DNA of 64,000 nucleotides from Chryseobacterium sp. E1 (GCA_019203745.1 CP078104.1:992001-1056000); one strand, 5' to 3'. Shown: positions 10,360 through 21,647, numbered from the stretch's first letter. Translations and numbers: made by a program. Notes: generated by a model from the sequence alone, not told the origin.

Positions 10360-10646
10360 CAATAGGACAAGTAATTAAGTTATTGCTTAAAAAAAAGAAT
10401 ATCACTCAGATAGATCTAGCAGAGCAGATTGGTAAAAGTACTACCGCTGTTTCACAAATAATAACTGGGCAATATAACCCAACTTCTGAAACCTTAGAAA
10501 AAATTTCAAAGGCACTAGATGTTCCTGTCCCAGTTATACATTTCTTAACAATATCAGATGATGACATTCCTGAAGACAAAAAGCAATTGTATAATTTACT
10601 TGCTCCATCTATGAACAAATTTCTAAATGATATCTTTGAAATTTAA
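10356..10646 (+). CDS. XRE-family helix-turn-helix regulator
   Basis: 96 residues, intact. The N-terminal 60 residues form a Cro/C1-type helix-turn-helix: IGQVIKLLLKKKNITQIDLA, then EQIGKSTTAVSQIITGQYNP as the recognition region and TLEKISKALDVPV. The C-terminal tail, about 35 residues, is acidic and has no known domain. Last gene of the coupled three-gene operon; likely the autorepressor acting on the inverted repeat in the operon promoter (inference). Alternatives are an antitoxin role or a phage-type regulator. Confidence 0.8.
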   Translation: MTIGQVIKLLLKKKNITQIDLAEQIGKSTTAVSQIITGQYNPTSETLEKISKALDVPVPVIHFLTISDDDIPEDKKQLYNLLAPSMNKFLNDIFEI

Positions 10647-10649
10647 TAA

Positions 10650-10681
10650 TTAAATCCTGCTAATATTATAGTAGGATTTAA
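10650..10681. terminator. Hairpin between convergent genes
   Basis: Arms TTAAATCCTGCTA and TAGTAGGATTTAA (one unpaired position) between the XRE gene and the end of mutY. The T-run is short on both strands, so it is a moderate terminator candidate for either gene. Confidence 0.55.
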
Positions 10682-10694
10682 TTTTAAGTAACAA

Positions 10695-11724
10695 CTATTT
10701 ACAAATATTTTGAATGTAATTTTCCAGAGGCTTAGGAAAGGATTTTTTGTGGGACGCTTCCACATCCGTAATCAGGTATTGATTTTCAGTGATAAAATCG
10801 TTCCAGATCTTTTCTGAAGTTACCTCAACATTAAAAATTTCAATGCTTAAATTCTTGTGGGTCAGCTTATGCGTAATTGTTTTCGAGCCCATGATGAAGG
10901 ATTCCATCCCGGCGGGAATCGCTGCAGGAAATTCAAACAGTTTCTTCCAGATGAAATCTTCTCCTCTCTGGCGAATCAAGAACTGCCCGTTTCTGTGAAC
11001 AAAGTAATAGGTCATAGCAAGATCTTCTGCTTTTACCTTTTTGTTTTCACAGGATAATCAGAAATTTTTTGAGTTGCAAAAGCCAGACAATCTTCATTTA
11101 CAGGGCATTCTCCGCAAAGTGGATTTTTAGGTTTACAGATTTCGGACCCGATATCCATCATTGCCTGGTTGAAATCTCCAACATTTTCGGGCATTACCAG
11201 TGCAGCCAGCTCAGAGAAATAGGTAAAAGCTTTTGAGTTTGAAATATCGAAATCATCAGCAAAAAGACGGCTCAGTACCCGGTAAAAATTACCATCAACA
11301 GCAGGCATTTTTCCATTGAAGCAGATACTGGAAACCGCAGCAGCAGTATACTTCCCTACTCCTTTAAGTTTTAGAATTTCTTCGTATTGGCTGGGAAATA
11401 TCCCTGATAGTCATCCATAATCTGCCGGGCAGCTTTATGAATATTGATTGCCCTGGAATAATAGCCTAGCCCTTTCCAATACAGCAAAACCTCATTCTCT
11501 TCGGCCTCTGCCAAAGTTTTTACATCCGGAAACCTTTCTATAAAGTTATTATAATGATTGAGCCCCTGGCTAATCCTCGTCTGCTGAAATACAATTTCGC
11601 AAATCCAGATTTTATACGGATCTTTTGTTTGTCTGAAAGGCAGATCTCTTGCATTATTCCTGTACCATTCCAAAAGCCGGTTTCCTACATGAAGAAATTC
11701 TAAGGCTGTTCTATTTTTTTCCAA
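10695..11724 (-). CDS. mutY: A/G-specific adenine glycosylase MutY, frameshifted
   Basis: Removes adenine mispaired with 8-oxoguanine. Visible: the catalytic region WICEIVFQQTRIS, the helix-hairpin-helix LKGVGKYTAAAVSS with the catalytic Asp in AVDGNFYRVLSR, and the 4Fe-4S cysteines CKPKNPLCGECPVNEDC. A C-terminal NUDIX-like domain (MTYYFVHRNGQFLIRQRG) follows. Breaks near 11378 and 11037 need one base each. The start is unclear: the open frame begins at a TTG, while an ATG at 11745-11747 becomes in-frame if one T is added upstream, giving about 350 residues. In flavobacteria mutY often lies close to ssb, gldE and gldD. Confidence 0.9.
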
Positions 11725-11809
11725 AAACCAATCTTGTTTTAAATCATTGAAGAGATAATCTTCTCTTCATCCTGAACATTATTTTCAGTGCTGCAAAGAT
11801 AGGTTTATT

Positions 11810-12266
11810 TTATTTTTTCTTTACATTGTATACCGGAGCAGCTTTTAACCACTGGTATTTAAGGTTCCTGTCTTTGGCTATAAAACGGTATCCTTCAAGC
11901 TTTTTCAGATAAACGTACATGGAATCCGTATTCTTTATCTTTAATTTGTATTGAGATAAAAACATCATTGGCATTTCTACCGCTGAATCTCTCACGGTTT
12001 TTAATACTTTTCCGGAGTTCACTTTATAAAGGAAGAATGATTTTCCACGGCCTTTTGAGCTGTCTGCCAGCTTCACGCCTGAGCTTGCCAGTACAAGTTC
12101 ACTGCCCTGAAAGCATTCATCTTCATTCATGATGTAAGCTTTTCCTTCCTGGCGTTCGTCTGCAAAAGATCATTTTCATAGGTACCGGGACTCTGGTATT
12201 TTTTTCACAACTTACCAGAAATACCATGCATAAAGCGGTGAGCCCTATGATCAGTTTTTTATTCAT
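11810..12266 (-). CDS. Small lipoprotein of unknown function, frameshifted
   Basis: Signal peptide MNKKLIIGLTALCMVFLVSC with a lipobox cysteine. After single-base repairs near 12190 and 12165 the mature protein reads on through ERQEGKAYIMNEDECFQG to KAAPVYNVKKK, about 152 residues in all. The body is beta-rich and lacks a recognisable domain. It directly follows the T6SS sheath genes on the same strand, past a terminator, so a link to secretion is possible but not shown. Confidence 0.6.
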
Positions 12267-12290
12267 ATGCAATTTTATAGATATTGGTAG

Positions 12291-12325
12291 AAAAAAACCG
12301 ATGTAAAAATTGCATCGGTTTTTGA
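12291..12325 (-). terminator. Intrinsic terminator after tssC
   Basis: Arms AAACCGATG and CATCGGTTT with a nine-base loop, T-run on the minus strand, 20 bases past the tssC stop. Confidence 0.85.
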
Positions 12326-12343
12326 TATTTTAAATAAGGATTT

Positions 12344-13704
12344 TTATTCCTGAGCGTATTCTGCATCCCATTCGTTACCATCATCTCCTTTGTGTCCGTC
12401 AAGTTTGATAACGAAACTTTTTGTAGGGAAATAAGGGGTCATCCGGATATCAAGCCATACTCTGTCTTTGTTTACTCTATCCTGCTCAAAACGAACGATC
12501 TTGAATTTCTCGATCAGTTTGTCCGGACCTTTGATATTGTCCAGGAAGGTTACGATCTGTCTTCTCAAATCGTCTTCGTTTTTAGCATTCCAGTTTTCAA
12601 AGGCTCTTCTGTTAAGGAAATCAAGTAATACTTTAGTAACATAGTCGAATACACGAACTACCGAATACGTCTGCAGACCGATGTTGTCTCCTGTAAATAA
12701 TGTTTTCGCAGAGAAAGCCATAATTTTACCATATTCGTTCACCATTGGTACAAGACCCATTTTTTCCAACTGAGAGATTTCACTTTTCTTCAATTCGAAT
12801 TTTACAGCGTCTACCTCGTTGATGTTACCGTGTTTTTTACCTGCTGCCACCTGAGACATCAGTGTTTTATGAATTTTTCCTGCCAATGAAGTGGAAGGCG
12901 GAAGCTCTACATTTTCTTCTTCACCTACTTCTTCAGCTTTTCCACGGCCTACCAGCCAGTTACACGTCATAATCACGTTACTTCTGTGAAGCTCACCTCC
13001 GGTAAGGTTTGCAGAGTGGAATAGGTCTACTACGTCATCCGGTTTATCCAGGTTGGCGAAGTCTGTAACCATCATTACTTTATTCTCGTTACAGATTTTT
13101 GCCCATTTCTCGATTACCTTATTGGATCCTAAATATCCTGGAATGGCCAGAATTGAGTAGTTGTCTCTAAGGTCAAGACGGTCATAGTAGTTTTTAAATT
13201 CTTCGGAAATAGCATCAATGAATAAAGGATTATCAAGATCTGAAACCTGATCAAGACTTGCATTTACGATGCTTACGTTATCCACTTTATCCAGTTCTGT
13301 ATTTTTGTAGAATTGGGCTACGGTTCTGTAGTTGGTTTCCAACATACGAACGGCGTCCAGTGTATTTTTAAGTTTGTTTTTAGATTCTGATCAGCCTGTT
13401 GTGCTTTATTTTTGCACGTATCAGCCATTTTATCAGCAGATTCATTACCTTCCAAAAGGCTTACCCAAAGGTTGATCTTCTGAAGAAGCTCTTTTCTTTC
13501 TTCTGATTTATTGCCGTCATTAAGGAAAATTTCCTTTCTTGCTTTTCTTGTAGGGTTCATATTGGCGATACCGTCTACAACGGATTCAACAAAGCCAAAA
13601 CCTCCCATTTTATTGAGCTCCGCAAGCGGGTTGCCTTTCGGCTGCCCTGAGTGTTGCTGTTGTCCCTGCTGCTGGCTTTCCTGCGCCTGTAATTTGCTAT
13701 CCAT
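12344..13704 (-). CDS. tssC: Type VI secretion sheath large subunit TssC (VipB), one frameshift
   Basis: Large subunit of the contractile T6SS sheath, assembling with TssB in the cytosol. The N-terminus is glutamine-rich (QESQQQGQQQHSGQPKGNPL). Conserved sheath regions include IDAISEEFKNYYDRLDLRD, SILAIPGYLGS, GLQTYSVVRVFDYVTKVLL and the C-terminal IRMTPYFPTKSFVIKLDGHK. About 454 residues once one base is added near 13370. Sequence type fits the Bacteroidota subtype iii system. Gene order tssB-tssC is normal, but no baseplate, membrane-complex or ClpV genes are in this window. Confidence 0.88.
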
Positions 13705-13724
13705 GATTTAATGTAAGTCTTTAA

Positions 13725-14170
13725 TTATTTTTCAAGTTCTTGTGCCACTTCTTTCAATACTTCTATGAACGCAGCTCTTGTCTGATCGTTCTCCAGCATA
13801 TTGCGTAGAATTTTATTAGTTTTCAGCTGACGTACAATTTTATTGTACTGCTCCTGCTCCATGCTCAGCTGCTGCAGATAATCTGATTTCTGAGTAAGGC
13901 TTTTAGGAGTAAAGTCACCAAGATTTTGAAAACGGAATTCTTCTTCTACCATTCCACCATCTTCTGTTTCATGCTGTACCGATACAGAAGGCTGGAAATG
14001 TTGAAAACATCTTCCACAGTTTTTAATCCTGTTACAATTTCAGGGGTATAAGATTCTTCTGTTGTAAGCTGGCTTACTATCAGTGATTTATTTTCCTGGA
14101 TTTCCTGAATAGCTTCATTAGCGTCTACTTTTACCTCGTTTCCGCCAACACCATAATTAAACATTGCCAT
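13725..14170 (-). CDS. tssB: Type VI secretion sheath small subunit TssB (VipA), one frameshift
   Basis: Small subunit of the T6SS sheath. The start MAMFNYGVGGNEVKVDANEA and the conserved block EEFRFQNLGDFTPKSLTQKS match Bacteroidota TssB, followed by the helical C-terminal half KTNKILRNMLENDQTRAAF. A one-base deletion near 13990 splits the frame; restored length about 149 residues. It lies 20 bases upstream of tssC, so the two form a sheath operon. A 349-base gap separates it from a divergent kinase-fold gene. Confidence 0.88.
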
Positions 14171-14518
14171 ATTATTATTATTTTGAGATTTACTATTTTA
14201 TTTTGGATCTGTTTTTGAGTAATTTACAGACTAATCCAATAAACTACCAATCCAATGTTTAAATTTAAAAAAAAACTGTAACATACAAAATTTTGACAAG
14301 ATTTTTCTTGACTTATTTAAATTTACCCATACTTATTTAACATAAAATCAAAATCTTACGATCTCACTAAGCTATGAAAAATAAATAAAATCAATCAAAA
14401 AAATTAAATTATTTTTTATCTGCCCCGGAATTATAGAAAGTGCTGACGAATGCTGAAGCTACAATTCTTCAGATGTTACAAAAAATATTCTTTATATTTA
14501 AGCAAAGCGAACCGTGTC
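14171..14518. other. Divergent intergenic region between tssB and the kinase-fold gene
   Basis: Very AT-rich. It must contain promoters for both directions. The best plus-strand -7 candidate is TATATTTA at 14493-14500, one base off consensus. No repeat or small gene seen. Confidence 0.4.
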
Positions 14519-15564
14519 ATGAAAGATGTAAAAATAGCGTTTAGAAAGCCTATATTTCCCGTTTCGGAAGCATTAGGACAGTATCTGGAAAAGCATAACA
14601 GAACGACCAAGATTAAATTTCTGTATGAAGATTTGTTGAGATTCAGTGACAGTGTGAATATTCTGGATAAGGATGGCAAGGATACTTTATGGTTGGGGTG
14701 TTATATCCTGAATATGAGTTTAAAGAAATAGAGGCTAATTTAAATAAAATCTATACGCTACTCCATTCTGACGGTGATGAAGCAACTTTGCCTTACCTGA
14801 AAGTAGATACAATCGATTTCTGTACTTTCGGAAACTCTAAACCTTTCCGGATCCGGGTGAGAAATATTCTGAACGACAACTATACTAATTTTTATATAAA
14901 ACAGGCAGACGCTTCCCGCATATACGGGCTGGAACTTGAAGACCTGCTTTCTCCCAACCGCATTAATTTTCTTATATACAAAAACACTTTGATAGAAGAA
15001 CATATTCTGGGAATTCCCGGAGATGTTTTTATCAAGAAACATTTGCACAACTGCACAGAGCTGGAAAAAGCACAGATTTCCAAGGAGTTTGTAAAATTCA
15101 ATGAGCGTTGTCTCATCGGGCTTCTTGGGGATATGAGGTCTTATAATTATGTGGTGATTCCTATACACGATTTTGACCAGGTTATCTACAGGATCCGGCC
15201 GATAGATTTTGACCAGCAGAGTTATGAAGGTAATCTGAAGGTCTATCTTCCTCAGTATTTTAAAGAAAACAACCTGATGGTGAATATGGTACTGGAAAAG
15301 CTGAAGCCCAATTCTATAGAACAATACCGGAAAGAGGTACGGTCACAGATTGTAAAAAGAGTGACCAGCAGCAAAAACAGATTTGACGAACTTATTTCTA
15401 TTATGAAAAAGGAAGATATAGCTCCGGAAGCCAATGTTACAGAACTGAAGACTGCTCTGCAGAAACTCACCTATGATGTCAACTTCAAATACTGTAAGAC
15501 CATGGGTGATATTTTAGAAACCGGAATCAAGTTTGTCATCCGGAATTATAAGAAAGCCTATTAA
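14519..15564 (+). CDS. Putative protein-kinase-fold protein divergent from tssBC, one frameshift
   Basis: 348 residues once one G is added to the G-run near 14698. I recognise no named family, but the order of motifs resembles a kinase fold. FYIKQADASR looks like a VAIK-type strand with a lysine. TLIEEHILGIPGD looks like a hinge. GDMRSYNYVV (about residues 204-213) looks like the catalytic loop GDxxxxN, and RPIDFDQQ (about 227-234) like the metal-binding DFD. A helical C-terminal tail follows. It starts about 350 bases upstream of tssB on the opposite strand, so a T6SS regulator or effector-related role is possible (inference). Confidence 0.6.
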
Positions 15565-15570
15565 AAAAGA

Positions 15571-15605
15571 ATCCGTCTCAAATCAATATGAGGCGGATCC
15601 TTTTT
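15571..15605 (+). terminator. Intrinsic terminator
   Basis: Arms ATCCGTCTCA and TGAGGCGGAT (one G-T pair), eight-base loop, then five T. It ends the kinase-fold gene and separates it from the convergent M13 peptidase. Confidence 0.88.
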
Positions 15606-15624
15606 CTAACAATCTTTGGTAAAA

Positions 15625-17719
15625 CTACCAAATTTTTATTCTGTCCTGAGGCGCTTTATACAATTTGTCTCCAGGTTTGATATCAAATGCTTTGATGAAT
15701 GAGTCCTGATTCACCAACGGGCCAAATGCTCTGAACATTCCCGGAGAGTGCGGGTCTGTTTTCACCTGATTGATCATATACTGATCCGTAGCTTTTGTTC
15801 TCCAAACGGTTGCCCAGCTCATAAAGAATCTCTGATCCTGGGTAAATCCGCTGATCTTACCCGGATTTCCTTTATCTTTAAGATACATCTGAAGGGCATC
15901 GTAAGCCACTGCTACCCCACCTAGGTCACCGATATTTTCACCACTTGTAAATTTACCGTTTACGAAACTTCCTTTTACCGGTTCATAAGCACTGTACTGA
16001 GCAGCAAGCTGTCCTACTTTTGCATCAAAGTTCTTACGGTCAGCGTCTGTCCACCAGTTATTAAGGTTTCCGTCTCCATCGAAACGGGAACCGCTGTCAT
16101 CAAATCCGTGAGAAATTTCGTGACCGATAACGGCACCTATACCTCCGAAGTTCACTGCTGCATCTGCTTTAGGATTGTAGAAAGGCGGCTGAAGAATTGC
16201 GGCAGGGAATACGATTTCGTTGTTTGATCCGCTGTAATAGGCATTTACAGTTTGTGGAGACATTCCCCATTCTGTTTTGTCAACAGGTTTTCCTACTTTA
16301 TCTAAACTTCTCTGATACTGCCAAGCTGCCACATTCTGAAGATTTGAATATAATGTAGCCCCTGTTTCGGAGATTCTACTTTCAATTGGGTATAGTCTTT
16401 CCACTTATCAGGATAAGCAATTTTCACTGTAAATTTGGATAATTTTTCCTGAGCTTTCACTTTGGTATCAGGAGACATCCAGTCTATATTGGCAATATGG
16501 GTTTTGAAAGATCTTAAAAGGTAATCGATATAGGTTTCCATCTGCTGTTTGGCTTCAGGAGTAAAATATTTATCTACATACAGCTTCCGAAAGCCTCTCC
16601 CAGAACACCATTCACAAGAGTAAGCCCTCTTTTGTTCATAGGACGCTGTTCTTTCTGGCCCTGTAAATATTTAGCATAGAAATCAAATCTGATCTGCTCA
16701 AGATTATCATCAAGGTTACTGGCATTACCATTAATGATATGGTACTTCAGATAATCTTTTAATAAAGGAAGGTTTTTCTGCGTGATAAACTGATCCATAT
16801 TCTGGTAATATTTCATTTCCCCAATAATCACTCTATCTGTATTTACCCCTACATCTTTTAAATACTTTGCAAGGTCAACATTTTTAACGATTCCGGATAA
16901 CTCGGATACATTTTTAGGATTATATCTAAGATTGGCATCTCTGTTTTGCTCAAGGGTCAACAGATAATTGGCCATCTGTTTTTCAAAATCCACAACGTTC
17001 TGTGCAGCCTGAGCTGTGTTTTTATAGCCCAAAACTCCGAACAGCTTCCCTACATAGGTCTGATATTCAGCCAAAGTTTTGGTATTGGCTTCGTTTACTT
17101 TTTGGTAATAATCTCTACCCAACCCAAGATCAGGACCGCCCAGATAAACAGCATTCATTTTAGAATTCTTCATATCTGCGCCCACTCTCCAGCCATAGAA
17201 AGAATTATCTCCCATTCTTGTTGCTTCCAGAAGATATTTCTGCAGATCATTAAGACTTTTAATGGCATCTACTTTTGCGAGATCAGCCTTGATAGGCGCC
17301 AAACCTTCTGCATTTCTTTTAGCAGTATCCATAAAAGAGGCATAAAGATTCTGGATCTTCTGCCCTTCTGATCCCGCCGGATAGTTTTCGGTAAGAATTT
17401 TATTCAAAATATCCAATGAAGCATCATCTACATTTTCTCTCAATGCATTGAAAGATCCCCAATTGGCCTTATCAGAAGGAATCTGGGTAGTTTTCACCCA
17501 ATTTCCGTTCACATAGCTAAAAAAGTCATCCTGTGGACGGACACTTGTATCCATATAAGATAAATTGATTCCCTCCTCTTTCACGTCTTCTTTCATCGGC
17601 TCTGCAACAGCTGCCGTAGCTTCAGTTTTTTTCTCTGTCCCTGCAGTTTTTGCCGCACCACACGAATTGAGAAATACAATCCCCGCAAGGGCAAGTATTC
17701 CAATATTTAGCTTTTTCAT
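15625..17719 (-). CDS. M13 family zinc metallopeptidase (PepO/neprilysin-like), lipoprotein copy, frameshifted
   Basis: Exported oligopeptidase anchored as a lipoprotein: the signal ends LAGIVFLNSCGAAK. Peptidase_M13_N follows (DTSVRPQDDFFSYVNGNWVK), then the catalytic domain with the zinc motif VIGHEISHGFDDSG and the third ligand region GENIGDLGG, and the family ending APQDRIKIW. Breaks near 16590 and 16370 each need one base; about 698 residues. It is one of two tandem paralogues; this copy has a charged linker after the lipobox that the other lacks. Probably degrades peptides in the periplasm. Confidence 0.9.
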
Positions 17720-17800
17720 TAAAGATAATTTTTGATTTTACACAAACTTATCAAATATACGAACTTTAGTGATAATTGATGTGGGAAAAAAATGATTTTA

Positions 17801-18060
17801 GGTTTTGGCTAAAGCCAGATGGAGATTGGTCTATAGAGTAAGCGGGCTAAAGCCCGCTTCTATTGATATTACTTCACTGTTGACCACCCCATCAAATCTG
17901 AGATTTGACACCCCTCCAGAGGGAATAATCGTACTTTCTTACCGATCGTGAGCAAACCGGCTGTCATCTGTTATCTTATATCTGCTATCTATTATCATTA
18001 ACAATCCCTGATATCTGATACCTAAAAACAAAAACCGCCCATTTCTGAGCGGCTGTATTA
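17801..18060. repeat. Interspersed repeat, copy 1
   Basis: A degenerate repeat of about 260 bases. It starts GTTTTGGCTAAAGCC, has the perfect inverted repeat AAGCGGGCTAAAGCCCGCTT (17840-17859), then a segment with TTGACACCCCTCCAGAGG and TGATACCTAA, and ends in the terminator before the second M13 gene. Copy 2 with the same block order is at 34155-34429. No coding potential seen. Confidence 0.7.
18028..18056 (-). terminator. Intrinsic terminator of the second M13 peptidase gene
   Basis: Minus-strand arms CCGCTCA and TGGGCGG (one G-T pair) followed by TTTTTGTTTTT, immediately after the stop codon. Confidence 0.8.
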
Positions 18061-20112
18061 TTACCAGATTTTGATTCTGTCTTCCGGAGCTTTGTATAAT
18101 TTGTCTCCTTTTTCACATCGAATGCTTTGTAGAAGGCATCAACATTGATCAACGGACCGAAACTTCTGAAATATCCAGGAGAGTGCGGATCTGTTTTCAC
18201 CTGATTGATCATGTATTTTTCACTGGATAAAGTTCTCCAAACGGTTGCCCAGCTTAAGAAGAATCTCTGATCCTGAGTAAATCCGCTGATCTTTCCAGGG
18301 TTTCCTTTATCTTTTAAATACATCTGAAGCGCATCGTATGCAATGTTTACACCTCCTAAGTCTGCAATATTTTCGCCGTTTGTAAAGGTTCCGTTTACGA
18401 AAGTTCCTTTTACAGGCTCATATTTGTCATATTGAGCGGCAAGAGCTTTTGTTGCTTTTTCGAAGTTGGCTTTATCTTCCGGAGTCCACCAGTCAACAAG
18501 GTTACCTTCTGCGTCAAACTGAGCTCCGGAATCATCAAATCCGTGGCTCATTTCGTGACCGATTACTGCACCGATTCCACCAAAGTTTACGGCAGCATCA
18601 GCCTGTGGGTTGAAGAACGGCGGCTGAAGAATTGCTGCAGGGAATACAATTTCGTTATATACAGGATTGTAAGCGTTTACAGTCTGTGGAGTCATTCCCC
18701 ATTCTGTTTTATCTACCGGTTTACCGATTTTCGCTAAATCTTTATTGTACTGCCATTCACCAATGCTCTGAAGGTTGGAATATAATGTTCCTCCTTTTGC
18801 TTCAGGAGTAATGACCAATTTAGAATAATCTTTCCATTTGTCCGGATACGCTACTTTTACTGTAAACTTATTCAGTTTCTTCATTGCTTTCTCCTTTGTT
18901 GTAGAAGACATCCATGTCAGGTTATTGATATGAACGGCGAAACTTTTCTTTAGGTAATCGATCAGCTCTACCATCTGAGCTTTCGCTTCTGCAGGAAGTA
19001 TTTTTCAACATATAATTTACCGAAAGCTTCTCCCAGGTTTCTGTTGATCAGCTCAAAACCTCTCTTGTTCAATGCTCTCTGCTCCTGCTGACCTCTCAGG
19101 TATTTAGCGAAGAAGTTAAACTTCATATCACCCAGTTTTTCACTCAGGTAAGAAGCACTTCCGTTGATCATATGGAATTTCAGATAATCTTTGATTACCG
19201 GAAGGTTCTTGGCATTCACCAGCTGATCAAAGTTTTTATAATAACCTAATTCTCCAATGATTACACGGTCTGTATTTACTCCCACTTTTTTAAGGTAAGA
19301 AGGAAGATCTACTCCTTTTACCAAAGTTGAAAGCTCAGCCATTGTCTGAGGGTTATACTGAAGCGTGTTATCACGGCTTTGCTCGTTTGTAAGATAGGTT
19401 TTTGCAATGCTTTTTCGTAGTCAACAATACCTTTTGCTGCTGCATCTGCATTTTGGTATCCTAATTCTTTTAGCATAGAAGCTACATATTTCTGATATTC
19501 AGCAATAGCTTCCGTATTTTTATCATTTACTTTCTGATAGTAATCTCTTCCTAAACCAAGAGCTGCTTCTCCTAAGTAAACCGCATTCATATTGGAATCT
19601 TTCAGGTCAGCATATACTCCCCATCCGTAGAAGCTATTTTCACCTTCTTTTGTTACGGAAGCAAGGTAAGTCTGAAGATCTGCCATATTTTTGATGGCAT
19701 CAATTTTATTCAGGTTCTCCTGGATCGGCTTGATTCCGTCAGCATTTCTCTTCTGCATATTCATATACGAAGCATACAGATCCTGGATTTTTTTCCCTTC
19801 GCTGCCTTCTGCAAATTTATCTTTCAAAAGAGAGTTCAGAATCGTCATGGAATTGTTATCCGTGTCTTCTCCAAGCTTGTTGAAACTTCCCCAGGTAGGC
19901 TTATCGGATGGAATTTTAGCTGTTTTCATCCATGTTCCACTCACATAGTTATAAAAATCATCCTGTGGACGTACAGAAGTGTCCATCAAGCTAATGTCCA
20001 GACCTTTGTCTGTGTTGTTTACTGCTGTTTTAACAGCTTTAGCCTGTGCGCTCATTGTATTTTGAGTGCAGATCCCTGCTATTAGAAACAAAGAAAGCGT
20101 TAATTTTTTCAT
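18061..20112 (-). CDS. M13 family zinc metallopeptidase, secreted copy, frameshifted
   Basis: Paralogue of the preceding peptidase with a cleavable signal peptide (MKKLTLSLFLIAGICTQNTM, then SAQA) instead of a lipobox. Same domain order: DTSVRPQDDFYNYVSGTWMK at the start, zinc motif VIGHEMSHGFDDSG, GENIADLGG, and ending DRIKIW. Breaks near 19400, 18990 and 18110 are each fixed by one base; about 684 residues. The two genes are separated only by an interspersed repeat and point the same way, indicating tandem duplication. Confidence 0.9.
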
Positions 20113-20284
20113 TATGATAACAATTTATACAATATGTATGATTTATTTATTATTTGTTACTTTTTTGTAAAATAAATTTAAACAAATACCTCAGAGTATG
20201 ATAAGAATTTATAGTTCAGCAAGGTTCAAACCTGAGAATAACTGCAGGTATGAAAGCGGCAAGGATGAAAATAATATCGGATTT

Positions 20285-21534
20285 CTAGCCATTTACAAGA
20301 ATTCCGACCAGATCCTGAATCACCTTCTGAGAAACAAAATTCATAAAATCAATTCGTTCCAGATGCGGCATATATAATCTGGACGTTACTTCCTGGTCAC
20401 CGATTCTTATGGTGTAGAAAACGGTTCCTACTTCTTTTCCGTCCTCTCCTTTTCCGGGGCCGGCAACTCCGGTAGTAGAAAGGGAAATATCGGTATCAAA
20501 CAATTGCTGACATCCTTTTGCCATTTCCTGAGCAACCTGCTCACTGACTACGGTGAACTGATCTACGGTTTCTTTGGAAACATTCAGAATATTAATTTTC
20601 TTTTCTGTGGCATAAGCTACCATCCCGCCCAGAAAATACTTCGAACTTCCGGAAACTGATGTGATCATTTTTGCCAGTTCACCTCCGGTGCAGCTTTCTG
20701 CGGTGGAAATGGTCAGTTTTCTTTCGCTAAGTATTTCAGCCAGAATGGTCTCAATCTTATCTTCAGAAACGGCAATCACGTGATCTCCAAGTACCGGAAG
20801 CAGCTTCTGAATTTCTTCTTCGGTCTGTTGTTTCAGTTTATTTTCATTATCTCCTGATGCTGTCAGCCTAAGCTTTACCCGGGTACCCACCGGAAGATAG
20901 GACAATGCTATATTTTCAGGAAGTGCCAGCTCCCAGTCTTCGATCATATCAGCAAGAATACTTTCAGGAATTCCGACTACGGAAACGATTCTTGTATGAA
21001 TATAATTCAGGTTAAATTTTTCCTGTAAATAAGGAATGATCTGATCTTTGATCAGCGGTTTCACTTCATACGGAACTCCAGGGAGGCTGTAACTCAGCTT
21101 TCCATTCAGATTCATCATCATGCAGGGTGCTGTTCCGTAATGATTCTGGAAAACAATGGATTTTGTAGGAACGAAAGCCTGTTCTTTATTTCTTTCCAGA
21201 ATATCTGCACGCCCTCTTCTTTCCATATATCCTTTGAGATGATTGAAGGTAACCTCATCCAGGGCAATTTCATCATTGAAGAATTCTGCCAGTGCTTTTT
21301 GGTCTTATCGTCACGGGTAGGTCCCAGCCCACCGGTAGTGATAACAAGATCTCCCAGCTCAAAAGCCGTATTCAATGTATTTTTAATGGTTTCAATTTCG
21401 TCTGAGATTGTGAAAATCTGTACAACTTTTATCCCGATATTTTTAAGCTCGGAGGCAATAAAGTTAGAATTGGTATCTACCGTGTTTCCTGAAAGGATTT
21501 CATCACCAATGGTAATCAGAACAGCTTTATCCAT
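20285..21534 (-). CDS. cinA: CinA-type competence/damage-inducible protein, one frameshift
   Basis: Two-domain protein: an N-terminal MoCF_biosynth/COG1058 domain (ITIGDEILSGNTVDTNSNF, then ITTGGLGPTRDD) and a C-terminal CinA/PncC domain (TISTAESCTGGELAKMIT, FLGGMVAYA, TTGVAGPGKGEDGKEVG). The domains are linked to pyrophosphatase and nicotinamide-nucleotide deamidase activity. Start at the ATG giving MDKAVLITIG. One base missing near 21297, after the TRDDKTKKALAE region, splits the frame; about 416 residues restored. Confidence 0.92.
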
Positions 21535-21608
21535 GTTTTGTTTTCGAAAAAAATTCTGATACAAATGACGGAAAATTCCCGTGCCCGGCAATATAAATTG
21601 ATTTTTTC

Positions 21609-21616
21609 TATTTTTG
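21609..21616 (+). promoter_or_regulatory. Promoter -7 box
   Basis: TATTTTTG matches the Bacteroidota -7 consensus, 31 bases before the next ATG. No good upstream TTG element at the expected distance, so it is a candidate only. Confidence 0.4.
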
Positions 21617-21647
21617 ACAGAATTTATTTAAAACTACTAGAAAAATT

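Noticed and set aside
14758..15324. 188-codon minus-strand frame
   Set aside because: It is antisense to the kinase-fold gene, has no family features and a composition typical of a shadow frame.
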